A model generated the notes under the pieces. The model did not search any database. It saw nothing but the letters and a program-made list of their open reading frames with translations, and was not told where the DNA came from. A stretch of DNA of 26,569 nucleotides from an uncultured Parabacteroides sp. (GTDB taxonomy: Bacteria; Bacteroidota; Bacteroidia; Bacteroidales; Tannerellaceae): assembly GCF_905196875.1 (NCBI RefSeq), contig NZ_CAJJWO010000069.1, positions 1 to 26,569 on the forward strand, written 5' to 3'. Below, one piece after another: positions 13,110 through 20,969 of the stretch. A program made the translations under genes and the position numbers. Each line of letters starts with the position of its first letter. Positions within the stretch are counted from its first letter, which is position 1.

Positions 13110-15623
13110 TTACCGGCTGATCAACTCTATCCGTGCACTCTTGACACCCGGAGAGGATGCTTCAAAGTAAATCGTTCCCGGAGTTTCTTCCGTTTGTACA
13201 ATTGCTGTCAGTTGGCCGCTGAAGAGTTTCATCTGCGGTGCCTGGAAAGACTCGAGGCTGGCAGGGTTACCGTTGGCTGCCGCTTTGTATGTTCCGGCAC
13301 CACGCACGTTGAACTTAATCTGGTTGGTGGCATCCGGACAAAGGTTACCGTTCTTATCTACTACCCGTACGTTGATGAATGAAAGGTCCTTACCATCGGC
13401 TGTCAGATTGGTGCGGTCGGCACTCAGTTCAATATGGTGAGGTTTGCCGGCAGTGTGCACTTCTTCTTCAGCTACGGCGTTGCCATCCTTATCGTAGGCA
13501 ACCACCTTCACTGTTCCCGGTTCATATTTGGTATCCATCCACATCAGGCGATAACGTTTCTGACGTTCGAAACTTTTCTGAGCGGCTTCGGTATAGCTGC
13601 TGTCGATGCCGATCGTCAGATCTTTCGTACGTTTGCCCTGACTCTTTCCGTTGATGAAAAGCTCGGCTGAAGGATAGTTGGTGTAAACGAATACCGGAGT
13701 GACTTCGCCTTCGCGTCCCGGCCATGTCCAGTGAGGCAGGATATGCAACGTCTTTTCCGCCTTGTTCCAATGGCTACGGTACAGGTAGTAACGATCCTTG
13801 GGGATACCTGCCAGGTCGATGATACCGAACAGGGAGCTGTGGCTTGGCCAGTTGGTGTAATACGGGGTCGGCTCGCCCAGATAGTCGAAACCGGTCCATA
13901 CGAATTCGCCGATGCAATACGGCAGGTCTTCATGCTGGATAAAGTCGTCTTCCGGCAGGTTCGACCAGCCGCAATGTTCCACATCGTAAGAAGAGCTCTG
14001 GTGATCGTCGTAGACCGCCATCGCCTTACGTTCAACCGGGAATTTATAAACGCCGCGTGAACTTACCGTCGAAGCCGTTTCACTTCCCAGAATGATCTCC
14101 TGCGGCAGTTTTTTATAATTTTCCTGATATTTGAACGGACGGTAGTTGAAACCGGCCACTTCCATCACGGCTGCAAAGTTATTATTCACAACAGCATCCG
14201 GGGCATCCATCCCCTGGGTAACCGGGCGGGTCGGATCTTCGCGATGGCAGATATCCTGCAGGAAGCGGGCTATCTTGGCATCGCCTTCGCGCCACTGGTT
14301 AGGTACTTCGTTACCGATACACCACATAACGATACTCGGATTGTTGCGGAAGTTATGGAGCAGGTTGACCATATCTTTTTCAGCCCATTCGTCGAAGAAC
14401 AGGTTGTAACCGTTCTTACATTTAGCCACGTTCCATTCGTCGAAGCTCTCGGCCATCAGCATCATACCCATTTCGTCGCAGGCACGAACCAACTCGGGAG
14501 CCGGCATATTGTGAGACGTACGGATCGCATTACATCCCATCTCTTTCAGGATACGGATCTGACGACGGATAGCCGCATCGTTGACGGCAGCTCCCAACGG
14601 ACCTAGGTCGTGATGGTTACATACGCCTTTAAACACGGTCTTTTCTCCATTCAGGAAGAAGCCTTTACCCGGAATAATCTCGATCGAACGAATACCGAAC
14701 GGGGTCGAATATTCATCTTTCAGTTCCGTTCCGTTCTTGTAAAGACGGCTTTCGGCTACATAGAGGGCGGGCATATCCGGCGACCAGAGCGTCGGGGTAT
14801 GAACGATAAATTCCTGGTCGACCGTACCGTTATTATACTTGATATCCGTCAACGGCATTGTAGACTCGACCAGCTTTTCCCCGTTCGGGTTTACCAGGCT
14901 GGTCTTGACAGCATATTGCTTCGGATCGGCACCTTCCGGCAAGTTTACTTTCGTATTTACATTCACCTTGGCAAACTCTTTGCTGACGGTTGGAGTCGTT
15001 ACAAATGTTCCCCAAACCGGGATATGGGCATCTTCCGTCACAATGACATGCACGTTACGGTAGAGGCCGGCACCGGGATACCAGCGGGAAGATTCCGGCA
15101 GGTTTTCCAGGCGGACAGCCAGCGTATTCTTCTGTCCCGGTTTCAGATACTTTGTAATATCAAAATGGAAAGAATTATATCCGTACGGCCAATAACCGAC
15201 TTCCTGTCCGTTGATATATACTTTGGCGTGGCTCATCGCCCCGTCAAACAGGATCGTAGCCTTCTTCCCGTCGGCAAACTGGGGCACCTCAAACTGGGTA
15301 CGGTACCAACCCACACCGACAAAAGGCAGACCTCCTGTACGACCGGCATGTTCCATGGCCTCTTTCTGACCATCCTGTGAAATAGCCACTTCCTGCTTGT
15401 CGTTCTGGGAGCTGAACGGACCGTAGATGGCCCAATCGTGCGGAACCGTCACGGATTGCCACTTACTGTCGTCGAAAGCGGGTTTGATAAAGTCAGAGTT
15501 ATCTTCGCGAGTAAACTTCCAGTTCTTTTCCAACAGGAATTCACTGCGGACCTGGGCCGATAAGTTAGTTACCAGTCCTAATAACGCGACTAAAATTAGG
15601 GAATTGAATCTTTTCATGCGCAT
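13110..15623 (-). CDS. Exported glycoside hydrolase family 2 protein, probable beta-galactosidase
   Basis: 837 residues; an in-frame ATG at 15617 would drop two residues. The signal peptide is about 1-23 (cleavage near L-S-A-Q), so it acts in the periplasm or at the surface. Domains: GH2 sugar-binding jelly roll (about 25-205), Ig-like domain (about 206-312), TIM barrel (about 313-605), DUF4982-like domain (about 618-690) and GH2 C-terminal C5-like domain (about 728-837). The acid/base is E439 in I-G-N-E-V and the likely nucleophile is E515 in L-G-S-E-T-A-S. This architecture is common in Bacteroidetes polysaccharide utilisation, but no SusC/SusD pair or other hydrolase is nearby. Specificity (beta-galactosidase versus another GH2 activity) cannot be fixed from sequence alone. 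A -33/-7 promoter fits at 15653-15683. Confidence 0.92.
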   Translation of the reverse strand: MRMKRFNSLILVALLGLVTNLSAQVRSEFLLEKNWKFTREDNSDFIKPAFDDSKWQSVTVPHDWAIYGPFSSQNDKQEVAISQDGQKEAMEHAGRTGGLPFVGVGWYRTQFEVPQFADGKKATILFDGAMSHAKVYINGQEVGYWPYGYNSFHFDITKYLKPGQKNTLAVRLENLPESSRWYPGAGLYRNVHVIVTEDAHIPVWGTFVTTPTVSKEFAKVNVNTKVNLPEGADPKQYAVKTSLVNPNGEKLVESTMPLTDIKYNNGTVDQEFIVHTPTLWSPDMPALYVAESRLYKNGTELKDEYSTPFGIRSIEIIPGKGFFLNGEKTVFKGVCNHHDLGPLGAAVNDAAIRRQIRILKEMGCNAIRTSHNMPAPELVRACDEMGMMLMAESFDEWNVAKCKNGYNLFFDEWAEKDMVNLLHNFRNNPSIVMWCIGNEVPNQWREGDAKIARFLQDICHREDPTRPVTQGMDAPDAVVNNNFAAVMEVAGFNYRPFKYQENYKKLPQEIILGSETASTVSSRGVYKFPVERKAMAVYDDHQSSSYDVEHCGWSNLPEDDFIQHEDLPYCIGEFVWTGFDYLGEPTPYYTNWPSHSSLFGIIDLAGIPKDRYYLYRSHWNKAEKTLHILPHWTWPGREGEVTPVFVYTNYPSAELFINGKSQGKRTKDLTIGIDSSYTEAAQKSFERQKRYRLMWMDTKYEPGTVKVVAYDKDGNAVAEEEVHTAGKPHHIELSADRTNLTADGKDLSFINVRVVDKNGNLCPDATNQIKFNVRGAGTYKAAANGNPASLESFQAPQMKLFSGQLTAIVQTEETPGTIYFEASSPGVKSARIELISR

Positions 15624-15652
15624 TTTAAATGTATTTGTAGTTCTTAGCGCAG

Positions 15653-15683
15653 CAAAAATAATTAAATTTGTAGCCTTTACAAA
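15653..15683 (-). promoter_or_regulatory. Bacteroidetes -33/-7 promoter of the GH2 gene
   Basis: On the minus strand TTTG (15683-15680) and TATTTTTG (15660-15653) are separated by 19 bp, the canonical Bacteroidetes spacing. The start of transcription would be near 15646, about 23 nt before the ATG. Confidence 0.75.
15663..15670 (+). promoter_or_regulatory. Bacteroidetes -7 element for the Dcu transporter gene
   Basis: TAAATTTG matches TAnnTTTG. It lies 2 bp from the divergent -7 box of the GH2 gene, so the two promoters physically overlap. The leader would be about 35 nt. No -33 TTTG is at the usual distance; the nearest is 25 bp away. Confidence 0.55.
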
Positions 15684-15711
15684 CTAAATCTACATTAAGA
15701 AGTTATAGAAC

Positions 15712-17016
15712 ATGTTGATTCAACTTGCATTCGTATTAATTGCTATTATTATTGGTGCCCGTCTGGGCGGTATCGGACTGGGCGTACTGGGAGGTCTTGG
15801 TTTGGCTGTGCTGACTTTTGTTTTTGGCCTAGAGCCGACTTCTCCTCCTATCGATGTGATGTTGATGATCGTAGCTGTCATCGCTGCTGCCAGCTGTATG
15901 CAAGCTGCAGGAGGGCTGGACCTAATGGTTAAATGGGCCGAGAAACTCCTTCGGAAGAATCCTTCAAAAATTACAATATTAAGTCCGCTCGTCACCTACA
16001 TTTTTACGTTTATTGCCGGAACCGGCCATGTCGCTTATTCCGTACTTCCGGTGATCGCCGAGGTGGCAACTGAAACAAAAATACGTCCCGAACGTCCGCT
16101 GGGTATTGCCGTGATCGCTTCACAGCAAGCTATTACCGCCAGCCCGATCTCCGCTGCAACCGTAGCTTTACTGAGTATGCTGGCTGGACACGGATTCGAT
16201 ATAAGCTTAATCAATATCTTGATGATCTCCGTCCCCTGTACGCTGGCAGGCGTATTGGCCGGAGCTTTTTACTCCCTCCATGTCGGCAAAGACCTGGAAG
16301 ACGATCCCGAATTCAAAAGACGTATCGCCGAAGGAGAGTTCAAGACAGAGAAATATGAATTGAAGGACGTAAATAACAAGAAGGCGGCTGCCTGGTCGGT
16401 TGCCATTTTTATCCTGGCTACGATCGGTATTATCCTGTTCGGTTCTATCGAAAGCATCCGTCCGGTATTTAACGGGACTTCATTGTCTATGGCTTACATT
16501 ATTGAAATATTGATGTTATCGGCAGCCGCCATTATTCTGCTGGCTACCAAAACCGATGGGATCAAAGCCGTTCAAGGTTCTGTCTTTTCAGCGGGTATGC
16601 AGGCTGTCGTTGCTATCTTCGGTATAGCCTGGATGGGGGATACATTTATCGGAGGGAATATGGCGGAGCTGAAAGGCTCTATCGAACAGATCGTTACTGA
16701 AATGCCCTGGCTATTCGGTATCGCCCTTTTCCTGATGTCTATCCTGTTGTTCAGCCAGGCGGCGACTGTACGCGCCCTGCTGCCTTTAGGTATTGCATTG
16801 GGAATATCGCCTTATATGCTGATCGCTCTTTTCCCCGCCGTAAACGGTTACTTTTTCATTCCGAACTATCCGACCGTAGTGGCTGCCATCAATTTTGACC
16901 GTACAGGAACGACCCATATCGGGAAATACATATTAAATCACTCATTTATGGTCCCCGGACTGATCGCGACCGGCGTTTCTGTATTGCTTGGTTTACTTCT
17001 TATCCAGCTGTTCTAA
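15712..17016 (+). CDS. dcuB: Anaerobic C4-dicarboxylate transporter, DcuA/DcuB family
   Basis: 434 residues, close to E. coli DcuA (433) and DcuB (446). It is highly hydrophobic, with about ten membrane segments, and carries family landmarks: G-A-R-L-G-G-I-G-L-G near residue 16, F-I-A-G-T-G-H-V-A-Y near residue 99, and A-S-Q-Q-A-I-T-A-S-P-I-S near residue 135. A charged cytoplasmic loop lies at about 190-222. Dcu proteins exchange fumarate, malate or aspartate for succinate in anaerobic metabolism at the inner membrane. No aspartase or asparaginase gene is adjacent. The choice between dcuA and dcuB is by convention, because the two cannot be told apart reliably here. Confidence 0.93.
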   Translation: MLIQLAFVLIAIIIGARLGGIGLGVLGGLGLAVLTFVFGLEPTSPPIDVMLMIVAVIAAASCMQAAGGLDLMVKWAEKLLRKNPSKITILSPLVTYIFTFIAGTGHVAYSVLPVIAEVATETKIRPERPLGIAVIASQQAITASPISAATVALLSMLAGHGFDISLINILMISVPCTLAGVLAGAFYSLHVGKDLEDDPEFKRRIAEGEFKTEKYELKDVNNKKAAAWSVAIFILATIGIILFGSIESIRPVFNGTSLSMAYIIEILMLSAAAIILLATKTDGIKAVQGSVFSAGMQAVVAIFGIAWMGDTFIGGNMAELKGSIEQIVTEMPWLFGIALFLMSILLFSQAATVRALLPLGIALGISPYMLIALFPAVNGYFFIPNYPTVVAAINFDRTGTTHIGKYILNHSFMVPGLIATGVSVLLGLLLIQLF

Positions 17017-17095
17017 TTGTAATGAATATACTTTTTCTCTAAAAAAATAAGAGATTCTAACACTCACAGCATTATCGTTTTAGAAGGAAAAGACT

Positions 17096-17103
17096 TATCT
17101 TTG
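17096..17103 (+). promoter_or_regulatory. Bacteroidetes -7 element
   Basis: TATCTTTG fits TAnnTTTG and lies 28 bp before the ATG at 17132, as expected for a start near 17110. So the cupin-like gene has its own promoter rather than relying on read-through from the transporter gene. Confidence 0.6.
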
Positions 17104-17131
17104 ACAGAATCGTAAACACAAAAGGCAGAGG

Positions 17132-17716
17132 ATGACAGTGGAGAACTTTATCTTGCCGGATCTTTTAAAGCACATGCGTATTTTTAACGGAGAAGTAGAG
17201 AATTTTAAAGTATTACAACATTCAGCCAGGTCTAATCGGGAAAACATCCGCACTTTCCTGACACATCACTCTATTGTATATGTAGTATCAGGAACGCTTC
17301 ATCTGATGAATAACGGTTCCGAACTATCCGTACAGGAAGGCGAAATGTGCCTTATTGCTCCGGGAGCCTATTTCTCCTCGGAGCTCATCGGTAATCAGAA
17401 CTATTCCATGCTAGCCCTATTTTTCAATCAATGGACTGCACAATATATTCTCAAACTACCCGGAATAACCGGTATCTTAAACGAACAACAGAAACTGGCC
17501 TCTTGCCAGGAGGTACATATTATCCCTAAAGAGAAAGTATTCCGAAGCTTTTTCGACTCCATCCATTTATATCGCAAACTTGAAAAAGAGGTGAAGAATG
17601 AAATGATACCCATCAAATTCGCCGAACTGATTTATATACTACTGGAAGGTCCACATAAACAAACGATACTGTCGTTCCTGTCAGATGCAGCCATGCACAA
17701 CAAGAAAAAGCCCTAA
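17132..17716 (+). CDS. Cupin-like AraC-type sensor domain protein lacking the DNA-binding domain
   Basis: 194 residues. The sequence resembles the N-terminal ligand-binding half of AraC-family regulators: a cupin-like stretch (S-I-V-Y-V-V-S-G-T-L-H-L at about 48-59, then G-E-M-C-L-I-A-P-G-A-Y-F at about 71-82), followed by a helical linker (about 135-185). Related regulators continue with two helix-turn-helix motifs, but here a stop follows H-N-K-K-K-P. Only 100 bp separate it from the thioredoxin start, too little for the missing ~100 residues. So it is either a truncated regulator or a stand-alone sensor. It has its own -7 box, which favours expression. The ligand is unknown. Confidence 0.7.
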   Translation: MTVENFILPDLLKHMRIFNGEVENFKVLQHSARSNRENIRTFLTHHSIVYVVSGTLHLMNNGSELSVQEGEMCLIAPGAYFSSELIGNQNYSMLALFFNQWTAQYILKLPGITGILNEQQKLASCQEVHIIPKEKVFRSFFDSIHLYRKLEKEVKNEMIPIKFAELIYILLEGPHKQTILSFLSDAAMHNKKKP

Positions 17717-17783
17717 AGACTACTTCCGGAAAATTGACAATAATATAAGTCATATTGCCATTTCATAGCTCACCTATCCGATG

Positions 17784-17791
17784 TAACTTTG
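17784..17791 (+). promoter_or_regulatory. Bacteroidetes -7 element for the thioredoxin gene
   Basis: TAACTTTG fits TAnnTTTG, 25 bp before the ATG at 17817. No -33 TTTG at the canonical distance was seen. Confidence 0.6.
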
Positions 17792-17816
17792 CATCATCAA
17801 TTAAAACAAAAAGCAT

Positions 17817-18179
17817 ATGAAACCCATAGAACTGACAAAAGCAGAATTCATTCAGAAAGTTGGTAATTTTGAAGCTGATTCAAAAGACTGGAAATATATA
17901 GGAGATAAACCTTGTATCGTAGATTTCCAGGCACCCTGGTGCGGTTATTGTAAACGCCTGGACCCGATACTGGCAGAGTTTGCACAGACTTATGAAGGAC
18001 AATTATATATCTACAAAGTAAACGTAGATAACGAAGAAGAGTTGGAGACAGCGTTCAACATCCGCACAATACCGACACTTCTTCTGTGTAAAATGGACGG
18101 AACGAAAGAACTCATGCTGGGTACACTTCCCAAACATGAGCTAAAAAAGGTGATCGACAACCTTATTTCCGTACAGTAA
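17817..18179 (+). CDS. Thioredoxin-family protein with WCGYC active site
   Basis: 120 residues, the size of a single thioredoxin fold, with no signal peptide, so probably cytoplasmic. The active site is A-P-W-C-G-Y-C-K (39-46; C42 and C45), with Y instead of the usual P between the cysteines. The cis-proline is P86 in R-T-I-P-T. The buried aspartate region I-V-D-F (34-37) is present. C-G-Y-C occurs in some thioredoxin-like and DsbD/PDI-like proteins and usually shifts redox potential; the consequence here is not known. It has its own promoter. Its last 17 bp overlap the 3' end of the convergent lipoprotein gene. Confidence 0.9.
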   Translation: MKPIELTKAEFIQKVGNFEADSKDWKYIGDKPCIVDFQAPWCGYCKRLDPILAEFAQTYEGQLYIYKVNVDNEEELETAFNIRTIPTLLLCKMDGTKELMLGTLPKHELKKVIDNLISVQ

Positions 18180-18816
18180 TGTGAAAACATCCTTGCTTGC
18201 GTTCGTGCTTTATATAACAGCGGTCTTCTCGTTTCAGATCGCGAAGCACTGACGCAAGTACCATTTTCAAACGGTCGTTGTCGATATTCAGTGTATCTTT
18301 TTCATCAATCTTAGTATAGCGTACCCACGAAACATCAAAGGTAGTTCCATAGCGATGGGCAGAGTTCATGGAGGCATTGTAGTTACGTTTCCCCAGTCTC
18401 TTGACATCGTCGACAGTACGGGTAACACTCGTTACTTTCAACTTATACAAAGAAGCATTCAGATTGTAGAGTGAATCCTGAAAGTTGCGACCGATATCTT
18501 CCAGCAAATCTGCTGCTTCAGGAATAAGGTAAGGAATAGAATGTTTCAGTTCTTCCACCTCATAATAATCGTTGGTTTTGATCTCTTTCATTTTCCTGGA
18601 TGCATGTTCGGCCTCTTCCCGGTTGCTGATAGGCTCGATACCAATCTTTTGTGCTACCGCCAGCTGAACATCATTCAAATCATTAAAATCACGATTATAA
18701 CTACCGTTATACCAGATGGTTTTCAACTCACCACGTTTTTCTTTACAAGAAGGGAGCGCTGCTACCGACAAGGCTGCCAATAAGATCAGCACTGAACCAA
18801 GTATCTTTTTCATCAT
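18163..18816 (-). CDS. DUF5715-like lipoprotein with M15 peptidase-like motif
   Basis: 217 residues. The signal peptide ends in L-P-S-C (C24), so it should be a lipoprotein. The core S-A-H-R-Y-G-T-T-F-D (152-161) matches the S-x-H-x-x-G-x-x-x-D zinc-ligand motif of M15 (VanY/D-Ala-D-Ala carboxypeptidase-type) peptidases, giving H154 and D161 as likely ligands. H212 in G-C-F-H-I-T is a good third ligand. A role in peptidoglycan turnover is possible but not proven; the family is usually listed as of unknown function. The gene is divergent from phoH and has a -7 box at 18838-18845. Its end overlaps the thioredoxin gene by 17 bp, tail to tail. Confidence 0.78.
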   Translation of the reverse strand: MMKKILGSVLILLAALSVAALPSCKEKRGELKTIWYNGSYNRDFNDLNDVQLAVAQKIGIEPISNREEAEHASRKMKEIKTNDYYEVEELKHSIPYLIPEAADLLEDIGRNFQDSLYNLNASLYKLKVTSVTRTVDDVKRLGKRNYNASMNSAHRYGTTFDVSWVRYTKIDEKDTLNIDNDRLKMVLASVLRDLKREDRCYIKHERKQGCFHITVRK

Positions 18817-18837
18817 CTTTTTACTATATTATGAATA

Positions 18838-18845
18838 CAAAAATA
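18838..18845 (-). promoter_or_regulatory. Bacteroidetes -7 element for the DUF5715-like gene
   Basis: On the minus strand TATTTTTG fits TAnnTTTG, 21 bp upstream of the ATG at 18816. Confidence 0.5.
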
Positions 18846-18920
18846 GGACAATTATTCAAATGTATTTCTACAATAGTAAATAAAAAGCGTCAGTCCGTAC
18901 CAACGGATTAAGAATATTAC

Positions 18921-18928
18921 TAATTTTG
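18921..18928 (+). promoter_or_regulatory. Bacteroidetes -7 element for the phoH operon
   Basis: TAATTTTG fits TAnnTTTG, 60 bp upstream of the phoH ATG. It is probably the promoter for phoH-purC-menG-aroE, because gaps within that run are only 6-18 bp. Confidence 0.55.
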
Positions 18929-18988
18929 CGTACCTGAATAAAAAGCAGGATAGAACATTAAAACTATAAGGAAAAAGGAAAAGAACGG

Positions 18989-20005
18989 ATGATAGAACGA
19001 ATATATATTCTTGAAAGTGTAGACCCGGTTATTTTTTACGGAGTGAATAATGCGAACATGCAACTGATAAAAACGTTGTTTCCGAAACTTCGCATCGTAG
19101 CCCGCGGAAATGTGATGAAAGTAATCGGTGATGAAGATGAGTCCGAGCTATTCCTGAAGAAAATCCGCGAAGTTGAAAAATACTGTGAAGAGTTCAACTC
19201 CCTGACAGAAGATGTGATTCTCGACATTATCAAAGGAAAGGCTCCGACAGTCGTTAAACAGGAGAACCTGATCATTCACGGTATGAATGGTAAAGCGATC
19301 GTTGCCCGTACCGAAAACCAACAACTGCTCGTTAAGGCTTTTGAAGAGAACGACCTTGTATTTGCCACCGGTCCGGCCGGGACAGGTAAGACATTCGTTG
19401 CTATCGCTCTTGCCGTCAAAGCATTAAAAAATAAAGAGATCAGGAAGATCATCCTGAGCCGTCCCGCCGTTGAAGCCGGAGAGAAACTGGGCTTCCTGCC
19501 GGGAGAGATGAAAGACAAGCTCGATCCGTATCTCCAGCCTCTTTACGATGCTTTGCAGGATATGATACCGGGAGCAAAACTCAAAGAATATATGGAGAAC
19601 AACGTCATCCAGATTGCTCCGCTTGCTTTTATGCGCGGACGTACGCTGAACGATGCCGTAATTATCCTCGATGAAGCACAGAATACGACTACGCACCAGA
19701 TCAAAATGTTCCTGACCCGCCTGGGGATGAACGCAAAAATGATCGTCACCGGTGACGTCACCCAGATAGACCTTCCTCCTACTGCCACTTCCGGACTGGT
19801 GCAGGCCATGCAGATACTGAAGGGAGTGAAAGGGATCGGCAGGATCGAATTCGACAAGAAAGATATCGTCCGTCATAAGCTGGTACAACGTATAGTGGAA
19901 GCGTACGACAAATTCGACGATAAACGACGCAGTGAGACAAAGCCCCACTCGCCTAAAACAACAATAGAAAAGAACAACAAACTATCAGAAAATAATCAAA
20001 AATAA
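18989..20005 (+). CDS. phoH: PhoH family ATPase
   Basis: 338 residues, in line with PhoH/PhoL proteins. The N-terminal part (about 1-100) has the small KH-like region of long PhoH proteins. Walker A is G-P-A-G-T-G-K-T (128-135). Walker B is V-I-I-L-D-E-A-Q (224-231) with D228 and E229, followed by N-T-T, a PhoH hallmark. T-G-D-V-T-Q-I-D-L-P (254-263) is also typical. PhoH proteins are cytoplasmic P-loop ATPases associated with RNA metabolism and phosphate stress in other bacteria. The C-terminal tail after about residue 311 is charged and low in complexity. It starts a run with purC 7 bp downstream. Confidence 0.95.
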   Translation: MIERIYILESVDPVIFYGVNNANMQLIKTLFPKLRIVARGNVMKVIGDEDESELFLKKIREVEKYCEEFNSLTEDVILDIIKGKAPTVVKQENLIIHGMNGKAIVARTENQQLLVKAFEENDLVFATGPAGTGKTFVAIALAVKALKNKEIRKIILSRPAVEAGEKLGFLPGEMKDKLDPYLQPLYDALQDMIPGAKLKEYMENNVIQIAPLAFMRGRTLNDAVIILDEAQNTTTHQIKMFLTRLGMNAKMIVTGDVTQIDLPPTATSGLVQAMQILKGVKGIGRIEFDKKDIVRHKLVQRIVEAYDKFDDKRRSETKPHSPKTTIEKNNKLSENNQK

Positions 20006-20012
20006 ATTGGTC

Positions 20013-20963
20013 ATGAAGAAGGCGTTAGTTAAAACAGATTACAATTTTCCGGGACAGAAGAGTGTTTATCATGGTAAAGTACGCGACGTGTACAATATCA
20101 ACGATGAAGTATTGGTTATGGTTGCAACCGACCGTATCTCTGCTTTCGACGTAGTATTACCGGAAGGAATTCCTTACAAAGGCCAGATGTTGAACCAGAT
20201 TGCAGCCAAATTCCTTGACGCAACCACCGACATTTGCCCGAACTGGAAAATGGCATCTCCCGACCCGATGGTTACCGTTGGTGTACAGTGCGAAGGTTTC
20301 CCTGTCGAAATGATCGTACGCGGTTATCTTTGCGGAAGTGCATGGCGTGCTTATAAGAGCGGTGTTCGTGAAATCTGCGGTGTCAAACTGCCGGAAGGTA
20401 TGCGCGAAAACCAACGTTTCCCGGAACCAATCATCACACCGACTACAAAAGCTGCTATCGGTGCTCACGACGAAGACATCTCAAAAGAAGAAATCCTGAA
20501 ACAGGGACTTGTTTCTGAAGCAGACTACGCCGTTCTGGAAAAATATACAATGGAATTGTTCAAACGTGGAACAGAGATCGCAGCCGGGCGCGGCCTGATC
20601 CTGGTTGACACCAAATACGAATTCGGACACCGTGACGGTAAAATCTACCTGATCGACGAAATCCATACTCCCGACTCTTCCCGTTACTTCTATTCCGAAG
20701 GTTATGAAGACCGTTTCGCCAAAGGTGAACCGCAGAAACAGCTTTCAAAAGAATTTGTTCGCGAATGGTTGATGGATAACGGTTTCCAGGGCAAAGCAGG
20801 ACAGGTGGTTCCGGAAATGACTCCGGCTATCGTCGAAGGTATCAGCGAACGTTACATCGAGTTGTTCGAACATATCACCGGTGAAAAATTCGAAAAAGGC
20901 GATACGGACAATCTGTTGGCCCGCATCGAAAAGAACGTAACAGAGTATCTGAAAAATAAATAA
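20013..20963 (+). CDS. purC: Phosphoribosylaminoimidazole-succinocarboxamide synthase
   Basis: 316 residues from the ATG at 20013; a TTG two codons earlier is in frame but an unlikely start. SAICAR synthase joins CAIR and aspartate with ATP in purine synthesis. Visible motifs: G-K-V-R-D-V-Y (21-27), D-R-I-S-A-F-D (40-46), I-V-R-G-Y-L-C-G-S-A-W-R-A-Y (101-114), V-D-T-K-Y-E-F-G (198-205) and D-E-I-H-T-P-D-S-S-R-Y (215-225). The length fits the longer (about 300-residue) form found in Bacteroidetes and yeast. It lies between phoH and menG with 7- and 6-bp gaps. Confidence 0.97.
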   Translation: MKKALVKTDYNFPGQKSVYHGKVRDVYNINDEVLVMVATDRISAFDVVLPEGIPYKGQMLNQIAAKFLDATTDICPNWKMASPDPMVTVGVQCEGFPVEMIVRGYLCGSAWRAYKSGVREICGVKLPEGMRENQRFPEPIITPTTKAAIGAHDEDISKEEILKQGLVSEADYAVLEKYTMELFKRGTEIAAGRGLILVDTKYEFGHRDGKIYLIDEIHTPDSSRYFYSEGYEDRFAKGEPQKQLSKEFVREWLMDNGFQGKAGQVVPEMTPAIVEGISERYIELFEHITGEKFEKGDTDNLLARIEKNVTEYLKNK

Positions 20964-20969
20964 GAGCAT

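Noticed and set aside
17017..17060. Terminator after the Dcu transporter
   Set aside because: Only a very weak A/T stem (CTCT...AGAG) is present; not enough to call.
20007..20012. TTG at 20007 as the purC start
   Set aside because: The ATG at 20013 gives the conserved N-terminus, and TTG starts are rare in this group.
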